Positions 25,993-35,294 of a DNA stretch of 64,000 nucleotides are shown here, piece by piece. Location of the stretch: assembly GCF_001896135.2 (NCBI RefSeq), contig NZ_MPOH02000006.1:62001-126000 (forward strand). The letters are read 5' to 3'. Each line of letters opens with the position of its first letter. Within the stretch, counting starts at the first letter, position 1. Below the pieces are notes generated by a model. That model did no database searches, was not told the origin of the DNA, and saw only the letters and a program-made list of their open reading frames with translations. The position numbers and the translations under genes are program-made. This DNA is from Streptomyces phaeoluteigriseus. GTDB lineage: Bacteria > Actinomycetota > Actinomycetes > Streptomycetales > Streptomycetaceae.

Positions 25993-27465
25993 CTAGAAGA
26001 TGCCCTGACCCGGGACCAGGATCCCCCGCGGGTCGTACGTCTGCTTCGCCGCCTTCAGCGCAGGCCAGGCCGGGCCGAAGTGGGTGCGCCAGTCCGCGCG
26101 GGTGAAGGGGATGCTGCCGACGGGGTACTGGGTGCCACCGGCCGCGGCGGCGGCCTCGTAGGCAGAACGGTTGGCGGCCAGGCGGCGGTCGACGGCCGCG
26201 GTGTCCTCGGTCGGGGTCGCGCCCAGGATGTCGAAGAGGTACGACACCGGCTCGTCCGTGGTGCGCAGCAGCGGGGTGGTGAGACGCTCGCGCAGCAGGG
26301 GGTAGAACAGGACGACGCCGGGGCCCAGTTCGCCCGGGGTGAGCGCGTCCAGGAGCGGTGCGCTCACGGCGGCGGCGGACGTGCCGGGGATCATGAGGTT
26401 CAGCCACGGGTGCGCGTAGGTCCAGAAGCCGGCCTCCTTCAGCATGGCGACGAGGGGGGCCAGCCGGTCGAGGAAGTCGTAGTAGGACCGGTCCTCGTAC
26501 CGCACGCCGGAGGGCGTGTGGCGCAGGCCGCGCAGCAACGACGCGTCGTCCGGGGCGGGGCCGGACGGCGGGCCGTAGACCACCGCCTCCAGCGTGTGCA
26601 CGCGGAACGCTCCGGCGGCGTCCGGGGTGACCTGGCCCTCGACGTAGTCGAAGCGGCCGTCCTGGACGAGGAGGCGCTGGTCGTCGAGGAAGGTCTCCAG
26701 GTCGTCGTAAGTCAGGTGGTAGTGGCGCACGGTCTCGGGCGCGGGCACCAGGCGCAGGGTGGCCTCGACGATGATGCCGCACTGGCCGAGGCCGGCCAGG
26801 ACGGCGTGGAAGAGGTCGGGACAGCGGGTCGGGGAGCAGCGGACCAGCTCGCCCGCCCCGGTGACGACCCGCAGTTCGGTGACGTTGTCGACCTGGGCGC
26901 CGTGCCGGTGGGTCTGGCCCCCGAGGCCGCCCACGGACAGGGTGCCGCCGACGGAGAGTTCGATGTAGTCGGTGAGGACGGGCGGGGTGAGGCCGTGCGC
27001 GAGGGTGGCCCTGGCCACCTCGCTCCACCGGGCGCCGGCGCCGACGGTGACGGTGGTGCTGTCCGGTCCCACGCGACCGATGGCCGCGAGGGGCGTGGTC
27101 TCGACGACCAGGCCGCCCCGCACCTGCGCCTGGCCGAACGGGGCGTGCCCCCGGCCGCGCGGCGCGACCGGCACGCGGTGCTCGTTGCAGAACCGGACCA
27201 TGGCGACGACGTCGCGGACCGAGCCCGGCCGCAGGACGGCCGCCGGGCGGTGGTGCACGATGTGCCCGTAATCGTCCGACGCGGCGCTGAGCGAGGCGTC
27301 GTCCCTGACGAGTGTGCCGTCCAGGCGTGGAATCCCGGCCAGCCGCGCGTCGGGCTCCGCCGCGTCCGCGCCCCAGGCACGGGCGGCGGGATCGAAGCCG
27401 GTCACCGCCGCTCCGGTGACCGTGAGTCCGCGCAGAACGGTACGTCTTGACGGTGTGCGGGGCAT
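25993..27465 (-). CDS. Tat-exported FAD-binding oxidoreductase, cytokinin-dehydrogenase type
   Basis: A 490-residue flavoprotein with a twin-arginine signal (SRRTVLRGLTVTGAAVTG). The FAD-binding PCMH domain shows VAPRGRGHAPFGQAQV, DYIELSVGGTLSVGGLGGQT and a DNVTELRVVTGAGELVRCSP segment, and the C-terminal part (FYPLLRERLTTPLLRT, DPRGILVPGQGIF) matches the cytokinin-dehydrogenase substrate domain. It would oxidise a secreted substrate with O2 or another acceptor; the plant-hormone activity is a family association, not shown. The covalent-flavin His typical of CKX appears replaced by the GHAP context. The ATG at 27465 follows GAGGTGG. Confidence 0.8.
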   Translation of the reverse strand: MPRTPSRRTVLRGLTVTGAAVTGFDPAARAWGADAAEPDARLAGIPRLDGTLVRDDASLSAASDDYGHIVHHRPAAVLRPGSVRDVVAMVRFCNEHRVPVAPRGRGHAPFGQAQVRGGLVVETTPLAAIGRVGPDSTTVTVGAGARWSEVARATLAHGLTPPVLTDYIELSVGGTLSVGGLGGQTHRHGAQVDNVTELRVVTGAGELVRCSPTRCPDLFHAVLAGLGQCGIIVEATLRLVPAPETVRHYHLTYDDLETFLDDQRLLVQDGRFDYVEGQVTPDAAGAFRVHTLEAVVYGPPSGPAPDDASLLRGLRHTPSGVRYEDRSYYDFLDRLAPLVAMLKEAGFWTYAHPWLNLMIPGTSAAAVSAPLLDALTPGELGPGVVLFYPLLRERLTTPLLRTTDEPVSYLFDILGATPTEDTAAVDRRLAANRSAYEAAAAAGGTQYPVGSIPFTRADWRTHFGPAWPALKAAKQTYDPRGILVPGQGIF

Positions 27466-27602
27466 ACGCACTTCCACCTCTCTACCTCCACGACATCCTC
27501 AAAATCGTCAGATCTTGAAATCCTCGACAGGGTAGGGCAGTTCGAGCCGTCACGTACGGTGTTCAGCCAGTGATCCGGTGTGCTCCGCGCGGGCCGGAGC
27601 GG

Positions 27603-28382
27603 TCAGACGGTGAGCACCCGGATTCCGGCCTCCTCGAACCGCAGTACCGTGCGCGCGTCGGCCGCCGAGTCCGTGACCAGGGTGTCCACCGCGTCGGCCG
27701 CGCAGATCCGGGCGAAGGCGCGGCGGCCCAGCTTGCCGGAGTCGGCCGCGACGACGACCCGTACGGCGCGCTCGCACAGCAGCCGGTTGACCGCCGCCTC
27801 GGCCTCGTCGTGCGCGGCGGCGCCGTGCGTCACATCGAAGGCGACGACGCCCAGCACCGCCACGTCCAGCGTGATCTGCCCCAGCACCCCGTCCGCGAGC
27901 GGCCCCACCAGCTCGTACGACTGCGCCCGCGCCACCCCGCCCGTCACCACGATCTTGAACTGGGGGCGCACCGCCAGCTCGGCCGCGATGTTCAGCGCGT
28001 TCGTGACCACGGTCAACGCCGGAGAGCCGACGGCCAGATCGCCGCGCACGGCCAGGGCCCGGGCCACCTCCGTGGTCGTCGTGCCGCCGGTCAGCCCCAC
28101 CGCCTCGCCGGGCCCCACCAGTTCCGCCACCGCCCGCGCGATGCGCTGCTTCTCCGAGGCCCGGCGCGCGGTCTTGTACCGCAACGGCAGCTCGTAGGAC
28201 ACCCCGTGCACGACCGCGCCGCCCCGCGTACGCACCAGCATCTGCTGCTCGGCGAGCTGGTCGAGGTCCCGGCGGATCGTGGCCGCCGACACCCCCAGCT
28301 CCGCCGCCGTCTCCTCGACATCCAGCCGGCCGCGCTCCACGAGCAGGTCCAGCAGCGTCTTCCACCGGGTGTCGCGGGACAT
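27603..28382 (-). CDS. DeoR family transcriptional regulator (AgaR-like)
   Basis: A 259-residue DeoR/GlpR repressor. The HTH is VEETAAELGVSAATIRRDLD, followed by the hallmark RTRGGAVVHG loop and a sugar-phosphate-binding domain with GLTGGTTTTEVARAL and VVAADSGKLGRRAF. It is divergent from a SIS isomerase and class II aldolase, and likely represses them with a phosphosugar as inducer. The ATG at 28382 lies 20 bp from the -35 of the divergent promoter. Confidence 0.92.
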   Translation of the reverse strand: MSRDTRWKTLLDLLVERGRLDVEETAAELGVSAATIRRDLDQLAEQQMLVRTRGGAVVHGVSYELPLRYKTARRASEKQRIARAVAELVGPGEAVGLTGGTTTTEVARALAVRGDLAVGSPALTVVTNALNIAAELAVRPQFKIVVTGGVARAQSYELVGPLADGVLGQITLDVAVLGVVAFDVTHGAAAHDEAEAAVNRLLCERAVRVVVAADSGKLGRRAFARICAADAVDTLVTDSAADARTVLRFEEAGIRVLTV

Positions 28383-28401
28383 GAAGACTCCGTTCGCATG
28401 C

Positions 28402-28431
28402 TTGAAGTTGTTCGAAAAGTGGCTCTATCTT
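28402..28431 (+). promoter_or_regulatory. Promoter of the SIS-aldolase operon
   Basis: TTGAAG (28402-28407) and TATCTT (28426-28431) are 18 bp apart, in the gap between the DeoR regulator and the SIS gene. The sequence TTGAAGTTGTTCGAA around the -35 is partly repetitive and is a candidate DeoR-binding site. GGGAGGG before the ATG at 28463 is a strong ribosome-binding site. Confidence 0.55.
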
Positions 28432-28462
28432 GCATGAATCATCACCGTCGGGAGGGTGGGAC

Positions 28463-29343
28463 ATGACCCACATCGAGGACGAGCTGACCGGCCAGCCCGA
28501 GTGCTGGACCCGCGCCACGACCGAAGTCACCCGCTTCCAAAACGAGTTGCCGACCGAGGGCGAACGCGTCGCGATCGTCGGATGCGGCACCTCCTACTTC
28601 ATGGCCCGGTCCGCCGCCGCCCTGCGCGAAGGCGCGGGCATGGTGAGACCGACGCCCACGCCGCCTCCGAGTTCCCGTACCACCGCACCTACGACCGGGT
28701 CGTCGCCCTCACCCGCTCCGGCACCACCACCGAGGTCGTCGACCTGCTCACCCGGCTGCGCGGGCGTACCCGCACCACCGTGATCACCGCCGACCCCGGC
28801 ACGCCCGTGACGACCGCGGCCGACCACACCGTGGTCCTCGACCACGCCGACGAACGCTCGGTCGTGCAGACCCGGTTCGCCACCACCGCGCTCACCCTGC
28901 TCCGCGCCCACCTCGGCCTGCACACCGACTCCGTCGTCGCCGACGCCCGCACCGCCCTGGCCGAGCCGCTGCCCGAAGGGCTCGTGGAGTGCCGGCAGTT
29001 CACCTTCCTGGGCCGCGGCTGGACGGTCGGGCTGGCCGACGAGGCCGCCCTGAAGATGCGTGAGGCGGCCCTCGCCTGGAGCGAGGCGTACCCCGCGATG
29101 GAGTACCGCCACGGCCCCATCAGCGTCACCACCGAAGGTACGGCGACCTGGATGTTCGGCGAGGCGCCCGCGGGGCTGGCCGAACAGGTCCGCGCCACCG
29201 GCGCCCTGTGGGTCCAGGGCACCCTGGACCCCCTCGCCGAACTCGTGCGCGCCCAACGCCTCGCCGTGGCGGTCGCCCAGGCCCGCGGCCTCGACCCGGA
29301 CCGGCCGCGCCACCTCACCCGGTCGGTGATCCTCGCGCCTTGA
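28463..29343 (+). CDS. SIS domain sugar isomerase (AgaS-like; one-base frameshift)
   Basis: Two SIS domains are present. The first begins VAIVGCGTSYFMARSAAALR; then the frame breaks near 28637 and continues, after adding one C to read GAGHGETDAHAASEFPYHRT, with VVALTRSGTTTEVVDLLTRL (the S-G-T-T-E loop), and the second SIS domain FTFLGRGWTVGLADEAALKM and AYPAMEYRHGPISVTTEG. The closest functional group is AgaS/GlmS-type isomerase-deaminase for amino-sugar phosphates such as galactosamine-6-phosphate. It is followed by a class II aldolase 78 bp downstream. Confidence 0.82.
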
Positions 29344-29421
29344 CGTGCCCCCTGCGTCCCCCGAACTCCCTGAACCCGCTGCCACCCGGAGCCCCGCCGT
29401 CCTGGCGGACGAGGAGACCCC

Positions 29422-30277
29422 GTGCCCCTCACCACCACCGGTGACCTGGTCACCCGGGCCCGAGCGGCCCGCACCGCCGTCCTCGCCTGCAACATCATCA
29501 CCCTCGAACACGTCGAGGCGGTCATCACCGGCGCGGAGAACGCCGGGGTGTCCGTCGTCCTCCAGGTCAGCGAGAACGCCGTCAGGTTCCGCCACGGCCG
29601 CCTCCTCCCGCTCGCCCGCGCGGCCGCCACCGCCGCCGAACGGGCCACCGTGCCGGTCGCGTTGCACCTGGACCACATACGGACCGAGGCCCTGCTCCAG
29701 GAGGCGGCGGACGCCGGATTCAGCTCCGTGATGTACGACGCCTCGCACCTCCCCTACGACGACAACCTCGCCTCCACCCGCGCGGCGGCCGACCGGGCGC
29801 ACGCCCAAGGCCTCTGGATCGAAGCGGAGTTGGGGGAGATCGGCGGCAAGGACGGGCGACCCGCGCGCGACGCCCACGCCCCCCGGAGCCCGCACCGATC
29901 CCACCGAGGCCCGCGCCTTCGTGGCCGACGCGCGCGTGGACGCCCTGGCCGTCGCCGTCGGCAGCGTCCACGCGATGACCACCCGCACCGCCACCCTCGA
30001 CCACGGACTCCTGCGGCGGCTACGGGATTCCGTGGAGGTGCCGCTCGTGCTGCACGGCTCCTCCGGCCTGCCCGACGACGAGCTGCGGGCGGCCGTCGCG
30101 GGCGGCATCACCAAGGTCAACATCGGCACGGCCCTCAACCAGGCGATGACCGGCGCGATCCGTGACCACCTGGCCGCGCATCCCGACGCGGTCGACGTGC
30201 GGAGCTACCTCGCCGCCGGACGGGAGGCGATGGCGTACACCGTCGAGCGGATCAGCAGTCGGCTCAGCCCCGCTTGA
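29422..30277 (+). CDS. Class II ketose-bisphosphate aldolase (GatY/AgaY-like; one-base frameshift)
   Basis: A zinc-dependent class II aldolase of about 284 residues. Metal and substrate motifs are VPVALHLDHIRTEALLQEAA (zinc His), SSVMYDASHLPYDDNLA, WIEAELGEIGGKDG, VGSVHAMTTRT, LVLHGSSGLPDDELRAAVAG and GITKVNIGTALNQA. Near 29888 one extra C in the CCCCCC run shifts the frame; removing it joins the halves as HAPGARTDPTEARAFVADAR. With the SIS protein it forms an aga/gat-like module for amino-sugar or tagatose phosphate breakdown; no PTS genes are adjacent, so the sugar must be taken up elsewhere. The last 14 bp overlap the convergent methyltransferase gene. Confidence 0.83.
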
Positions 30278-31412
30278 CGGCCTTCAGCACCACGAACTTC
30301 GGGTCACCGGCGACCAGTCGACTGTTGCCGAACAGGCGCCGCAGCTTCACGTGGTACCCGAGGTGCCGGTTGCCGACCACCCACAGCTCACCGCCCGGCC
30401 GCAGCACGCGGTGCGCCCCGGTGAACATCCGCCAGGCCGTGGCGTCCGTCGTGGCCTGGTGGGAGTGGAAGGGCGGGTTGTTCAGCACGAGGTCCACGCT
30501 GTCGTCCGCCACTCCCGCGAGCCCGTCGCCGACCCGGAACTCACCGTGCCCCGGAACCCCGTTGGCCCGGTACGTCGCCTCCGCGGAGGCCACCGCCTGG
30601 AACGACTCGTCCGTGAACAGCACCTCCGCCTGCGGGTTGGCCAGCGCCACCGCCGTCCCCACGACGCCGTTGCCGCAACCCAGGTCGACGACCCGCTGCG
30701 CGCCCGCCGTCCGCGGCAGATGCCCGAGGAGGAACCGGGTGCCGATGTCGAGCCGGTCGGCGCAGAACACCCCCGCGTGGTTGACGACCGGCCGCCCGGA
30801 CAGCGGACCGACGTCGGCGGGGAGGTCGTAGCCGTACGGCCACGGGTTGGCCGGTCGCTCCAGCGCGGGGTCGGGAGTGCAGAAGACCAGCCGGGCCTTC
30901 TGCCGGGCGAGGGAGGTGCGGGTGGGGCCGAGGATCCGCTCGAACAGCTGGAGGGTCGAGGTGTGGATCTCCTTGACCATGCCGGTGCCGACCACGACCG
31001 TCCCCGCGTGCACCGAGGGCGCCAGCCGCAGCAACTGGTCCTCCAGCAGCGCGAGGCTCTTCGGCACCCGTACCAGCAGTACGTCGACCCGCTCGGGCGG
31101 CGGGTCCTGCGTGGTCAGCAGCCGCACGGAACCGGGCTCGACGCCGTTGCGGGCGAGGTTCGCCCGGGTCGCCTCCTGCCCCAGCCAGGAATCGGTGATC
31201 TGGGTCGGGCGGTGCCCGGCCAGCGCCGTGACCAGCGCGCCCCAGCGGTCACCGAGCACGACGACCGTGCCGGACAGCGGAACGTCCTGCTCTTCCAGGT
31301 GGCGCAACAGGTACGCGTCGGAGGCGTCCCAGGCGCGCAGCCTGTCACGCGGGTCCTCGGGGTGGCGGGCCAGTGCGACCTCGCCCCACGGCGTCGTCAT
31401 ACGGTCGTTCAT
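30264..31412 (-). CDS. Class I SAM-dependent rRNA methyltransferase (RlmG/RsmC-like)
   Basis: A 382-residue two-domain methyltransferase with an inactive N-terminal Rossmann half and a catalytic C-terminal half. The SAM motif VVDLGCGNGVVGTAVALANP and the N-methyltransferase catalytic motif LVLNNPPFHSH (NPPF, typical of guanine-N2 enzymes) are clear. RlmG and RsmC methylate guanine in 23S and 16S rRNA respectively; which one this is cannot be told. Its 3' end overlaps the aldolase gene by 14 bp. Confidence 0.88.
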   Translation of the reverse strand: MNDRMTTPWGEVALARHPEDPRDRLRAWDASDAYLLRHLEEQDVPLSGTVVVLGDRWGALVTALAGHRPTQITDSWLGQEATRANLARNGVEPGSVRLLTTQDPPPERVDVLLVRVPKSLALLEDQLLRLAPSVHAGTVVVGTGMVKEIHTSTLQLFERILGPTRTSLARQKARLVFCTPDPALERPANPWPYGYDLPADVGPLSGRPVVNHAGVFCADRLDIGTRFLLGHLPRTAGAQRVVDLGCGNGVVGTAVALANPQAEVLFTDESFQAVASAEATYRANGVPGHGEFRVGDGLAGVADDSVDLVLNNPPFHSHQATTDATAWRMFTGAHRVLRPGGELWVVGNRHLGYHVKLRRLFGNSRLVAGDPKFVVLKAVKRG

Positions 31413-31467
31413 CGTGGGTCAAGGCTAGCCCAGCCGCAGCTCAGACCCGGTGGGGCAGGATGGTGCC

Positions 31468-32130
31468 ATGGACACCGAGCTGTTTCCCCGGGAACGCGCG
31501 GAGATCGCGCCGGGCGCCGTGCACCTGCCGGACTGGCTGGACACGACCGCTCAGCGGGAGCTGCTGGCGGCCTGCCGGGACTGGGCCCGCCCGCCCGCCG
31601 GACTGCGCACCGTCCGCACACCCGGCGGCGGCACCATGACCGCCCGCCAGGTCTGCCTCGGACTGCACTGGTACCCGTACGCCTACGCCAGCACGGTCGT
31701 CGACGGCGACGGCGCCCCCGTGAAGCCCTTCCCCGCCTGGCTGGGCGAGCTGGGCCGACGGGCGGTGACCGACGCGCTCGGCCCGCAGACCGCCGGGCGG
31801 GCGGCGTACGACATCGCGCTGATCAACTTCTACGACGGCGACGCCCGCATGGGCATGCACCGCGACGCCGACGAGAAGTCGGAGGCGCCCGTGGTGTCCC
31901 TCAGCCTCGGCGACACCTGCGTGTTCCGCTTCGGCAACACCGAGACCCGTACCCGCCCCTACACCGACGTCGAGCTGCGCAGCGGCGACCTGTTCGTGTT
32001 CGGCGGGCCCTCCCGGCTCGCCTACCACGGCGTGCCGCGGGTGTTTCCGGGGACGGCTCCGGCCGGGCTGGGCCTGACCGGCAGACTGAACGTCACCCTG
32101 CGGGTCGGCGGCTTCTCCGACGCTCCCTGA
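31468..32130 (+). CDS. AlkB-like alpha-ketoglutarate-dependent dioxygenase
   Basis: A 220-residue Fe(II)/2-oxoglutarate dioxygenase. Iron ligands are in ARMGMHRDADEKSEAP (HxD) and RLAYHGVPRV (distal His), and the 2-oxoglutarate-binding Arg in TGRLNVTLRVGG. INFYDGDARMGMH is the usual AlkB context (N-x-Y-x-x-x-x-x-M-x-x-H). It repairs alkylated DNA or RNA bases. CAGGAT at 31456-31461 ends 6 bases before the ATG, suggesting a leaderless mRNA. Confidence 0.9.
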   Translation: MDTELFPRERAEIAPGAVHLPDWLDTTAQRELLAACRDWARPPAGLRTVRTPGGGTMTARQVCLGLHWYPYAYASTVVDGDGAPVKPFPAWLGELGRRAVTDALGPQTAGRAAYDIALINFYDGDARMGMHRDADEKSEAPVVSLSLGDTCVFRFGNTETRTRPYTDVELRSGDLFVFGGPSRLAYHGVPRVFPGTAPAGLGLTGRLNVTLRVGGFSDAP

Positions 32131-32197
32131 CGCCCCCGGTCCGGGGCAGGGCCGATCCGAGGCAAACGCCCTGGCGGATCATGGGAGACTCGCCCTC

Positions 32198-33442
32198 ATG
32201 AGCGGCAAGGCGGACCCCCGGCCGGCGGGGGATGGGACCACCTCGAGGGCGCGGCTGGACCGGGGGCGCGGTGCGCTCGGTCCCGCGCTGGAGCTCGTGC
32301 ACACCGGGCGGGCGCCGACCCGCGCGGTGCTCACCGCCGAACTCGGTGTCACCCGTGCCACGGCGGGCGCGGTCGCCGCCGAACTGGAGGCGCTGGGGCT
32401 GATCCGGGTCGACGCACGGCCCGGCGCCGCCGCCGGCTCGCAGGGCCGGCCCTCCCACCGGCTCGAGGTCGACGAGGAGGGCCCCGTCGTGCTGGCCGCC
32501 CAGGTGCACGCCGACGGCTTCCGGGCCGCACTGGTCGGCCTCGGGGGGCGCATCGTCGCCACGACCCCCAGCTGCGAGGCCGTCGACGCCGACCCGGCCA
32601 AGGTGCTCGGCGCCGCCGTGGACGCGGGCGCCGACCTGCTGCGACGGACCGGCCGGCGCTGCGTGGGCGCCGGACTCGCCGTGCCGTCCGCGGTGACCGC
32701 ACCCGAGGGCCTCGCGCTGAACCCGCTCCACCTGGCCTGGCCGGTGGGGGCGCCGGTACGGGAGATCTTCGCCGAGCGGGTTCGCGCGGCGGGCGTCGAC
32801 GGTCCCGCGTTCGCCGCCAACGACGTCAACGCGGCCGCCCTCGCCGAACACCGGCACGGCGCCGGACGCGGCGCCCGCGATCTGCTGTGCGTGGCCACCG
32901 GCCACCGCGGGGTCGGTGGCGCGCTGGTCCTCGACGGCCGCCTGCACACGGGCAGTTCGGGCCTCGCCCTCGAAGTCGGGCACCTCACCGTCAACCCCGA
33001 GGGCCGCCCCTGCCACTGCGGCAGCCGCGGCTGCCTCGACGTCGAGGCCGACCCCCTGGCGCTGCTCACCACGGCCGGCCGCGAGCCCGGCCCCGAGGGC
33101 TCCCTGCTCCAGCAGGCCAACGAACTGATCCGCGAGGAGTACGCCGACCCCGTCGTCCACACGGCCGCGGAGGCCCTGATCGACCGCCTCGGCCTGGGCC
33201 TGGCGGGCCTGGTCAACATCCTCAACCCCGACCGCATCATCCTCGGCGGCCTGCACCGCACCCTCCTGGACACCGACCCCGACCGGCTCCGCGCGGTCGT
33301 CGCCGACCGCAGCCTGTGGGGCCGCAGCGGTGGCGTCCCCATCCTCGCCTGCTCCCTCGACCACAACAGCCTGGTCGGAGCGGCGGAGCTGGCCTGGCAG
33401 CCGGTGCTGGACGATCCGCTGGCGGCGCTGAGCGGCCGATAG
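32198..33442 (+). CDS. ROK family transcriptional regulator (NagC/XylR type)
   Basis: A 414-residue ROK protein with an N-terminal winged HTH (RAVLTAELGVTRATAGAVAA, about residues 47-66), so it is a regulator rather than a kinase. The ROK core has GLAVPSAVTAPEG, ALEVGHLTVNPEGRPCHCGS with the zinc-binding CHCGSRGCLD, and LVNILNPDRIILGG. It likely responds to a sugar or sugar phosphate. No sugar genes are immediately downstream; a 0.9-kb spacer follows. Confidence 0.88.
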   Translation: MSGKADPRPAGDGTTSRARLDRGRGALGPALELVHTGRAPTRAVLTAELGVTRATAGAVAAELEALGLIRVDARPGAAAGSQGRPSHRLEVDEEGPVVLAAQVHADGFRAALVGLGGRIVATTPSCEAVDADPAKVLGAAVDAGADLLRRTGRRCVGAGLAVPSAVTAPEGLALNPLHLAWPVGAPVREIFAERVRAAGVDGPAFAANDVNAAALAEHRHGAGRGARDLLCVATGHRGVGGALVLDGRLHTGSSGLALEVGHLTVNPEGRPCHCGSRGCLDVEADPLALLTTAGREPGPEGSLLQQANELIREEYADPVVHTAAEALIDRLGLGLAGLVNILNPDRIILGGLHRTLLDTDPDRLRAVVADRSLWGRSGGVPILACSLDHNSLVGAAELAWQPVLDDPLAALSGR

Positions 33443-34344
33443 GGGGCCGGGGCAGGCGCCGTTAGGGGCAGGCGTCCGCTCGGAAGTCCTCCATCGTCGC
33501 CGTCAGGCGGCCGGCCCGGTCGGTGCGTGGCGTGTGGGGGTTGGTGGGGTGGTGTGCCCGGCTGGGTGGGTGCGTGGCGTGTGGGCGCTGGCGGGACGGC
33601 GTGCCCGGCCCGGTCGGTGCGTGGCGCGTCGGCACCGGCGGGGTGGTGCACCCGTCACGGTCGGCGCCTGGCGCGTCGGCACCGGCGGAGTGGCGTACCC
33701 GGCCCGATCGGCGCCTGGTCAGAGGGGCGGGCGTGACGGCCACGGGGGCCGTCGAGCAGGAGTTGGCCGGGGTCCAGCCGTGCCGACTGGAGGTGCGGCC
33801 GTCCTCCGGCGCCCGAGGCATCCGGTCGTCGACGCTCCCGCCCTCGCCTTCCGGTGGCCAGTGCACAGGTGACGAGTCCCTCGACGGAGGGGGACCGGCT
33901 CCACCGTGCCACCGTGTCGCTCCGGTCCCGCGCGGTCCCCGTGCGAGGGGGCGCTCCCGACATAGCCGTGACAGGCCGTCAGCACCCCGACCGGTCGCCC
34001 GGCCCCGGTCACCGTGACGCCGGCGAGGCCCTCGACCGGCACGGTGCGACCGGCCCGACGGACGCCGAGGTGGCGGTTGGAGCCCGCCGCTGCGCCGGCC
34101 GGACCGGCGGCACGGCTCGACGCAGGTCACCACGGCGCGTCGCACTCGCAGGAGGACCCTCGATGGCCGAGCCTCCGCCTCCCGGCGGCTGTCGTACCCG
34201 CACGATCAAGCCCCTGGCGGCCCGGTCCGGTGCCGAACGGTCACCGGGCACGGCCGGCCGACCTGATGCGTGCCGCGTCGAAGTGACGCCGTCCCGTCCC
34301 GTACCGTCCGAAGTACCCCCGCTATGGATCAGGAAGTTGCCGTC
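33443..34344. other. 902-bp spacer with no convincing gene
   Basis: The first part carries a 47-bp tandem repeat. The rest is GC-rich with open frames on both strands but no family motif, no start with ribosome-binding site and no consistent coding frame. Some minus-strand stretches (LAGVTVTGAGRPVGVLTACH near 34025-33965) have protein-like composition and may be decay products of an older gene. The promoter of the following dehydrogenase should lie near 34280-34330. Confidence 0.5.
33509..33721. repeat. 47-bp tandem repeat, about 4.5 copies
   Basis: Copies at 33509-33555, 33556-33602, 33603-33649 and 33650-33696, and a partial fifth copy to about 33721. The unit starts GCCCGGCCCGGTCGGTGCGT and ends with a GGGGTGGTG-like stretch. 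Copies 3 and 4 are closest to one another. 47 is not a multiple of three, so reading frame is not kept across copies, which argues against a coding repeat. Confidence 0.8.
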
Positions 34345-35235
34345 ATGACCGACAAGCTGACCGTGAGTGTGCTGGGCACCGGCATCATGGGTGCCGCGAT
34401 GGCCCGCAACCTCGCCCGCGCCGGACACACCGTCCGCGCCTGGAACCGCACCCGCGCCAAGGCCGAGCCGCTGGCCGCCGACGGCATCGCCGTCGCGGGC
34501 AGCCCGGCCGACGCGGTCCGTGACGCCGATGTCGTGCTGACCATGGTCCACGACGGGCCCGCCGCCCTGGAAGCCATGCGCGCGGCGGCCCCCGGACTGC
34601 GGGAGGGCACCGCCTGGGTGCAGTCGACGACCGCCGGTGTCGACGCCGTCGAGGACCTGGCAGCGTTCGCCCGCGACAACGGCCTCGTCTTCTTCGACGC
34701 GCCCGTGCTGGGCACCCGCCGGCCCGCCGAGGCCGGTCAGCTGACCGTGCTGGCGGCCGGGCCGGACGCCCACCGCGACGCCGTGCGTCCCGTCCTGGAC
34801 GCGGTGGGCGTCCGCACGGTGTGGACCGGTGAGGACGGCGCGGCCGGCACCGCCACCCGCCTGAAGCTGGTCGCCAACAGCTGGGTGCTCGCGGCCACCG
34901 CCGCCGCCGGCGAGGTCCTGGCCCTGTCCAAGGCCCTCGACGTCGACCCGAACGACTTCTTCGAGCTGATCGCCGGCGGCCCCCTGGACATGGGCTATCT
35001 GCGGGCCAAGTCCGCGCTGGTACTCGAAGACCGGCTCACGCCGCCGCAGTTCGGCGTGGCCACCGCCGCCAAGGACGCCCGTCTGATCGTCGAGGCGGGC
35101 GCCAAGCGCGGTGTCCGGCTGGACGTGGCCGCCGCGACCGCAGACCGCCTGGAGCGTGCCGTCGTCCAGGGCCACGCCGACGAGGACATGGCCGCCGCCT
35201 ACTTCGCCAGCTTCGAGGACCAGCCGCCCGCCTGA
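34345..35235 (+). CDS. NAD(P)-dependent beta-hydroxyacid dehydrogenase
   Basis: A 296-residue member of the 3-hydroxyisobutyrate dehydrogenase/6-phosphogluconate dehydrogenase-like family. The Rossmann motif VSVLGTGIMGAAMARNLARA is at the N-terminus, followed by VLTMVHDGPAALEAM, the substrate-binding WVQSTTAGVDAVEDL, FFDAPVLGTRRPAEAGQL and the catalytic Lys region ATRLKLVANSWVLAATAA. The ATG at 34345 has AGGAAG 8 bases upstream; another ATG at 34324 is in frame. Substrate is not identifiable; imine reductases share this fold. Confidence 0.88.
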   Translation: MTDKLTVSVLGTGIMGAAMARNLARAGHTVRAWNRTRAKAEPLAADGIAVAGSPADAVRDADVVLTMVHDGPAALEAMRAAAPGLREGTAWVQSTTAGVDAVEDLAAFARDNGLVFFDAPVLGTRRPAEAGQLTVLAAGPDAHRDAVRPVLDAVGVRTVWTGEDGAAGTATRLKLVANSWVLAATAAAGEVLALSKALDVDPNDFFELIAGGPLDMGYLRAKSALVLEDRLTPPQFGVATAAKDARLIVEAGAKRGVRLDVAAATADRLERAVVQGHADEDMAAAYFASFEDQPPA

Positions 35236-35294
35236 CCGGCGGGACGAAGCCGTGCACCGCCCCCACTCTCGCCCACTCTCCGAGGAGGAACCGC

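Noticed and set aside
33462..34145. Pro- and Arg-rich minus-strand gene over the 47-bp repeats
   Set aside because: The unit length breaks the frame, there is no ribosome-binding site and composition is like random GC-rich DNA.
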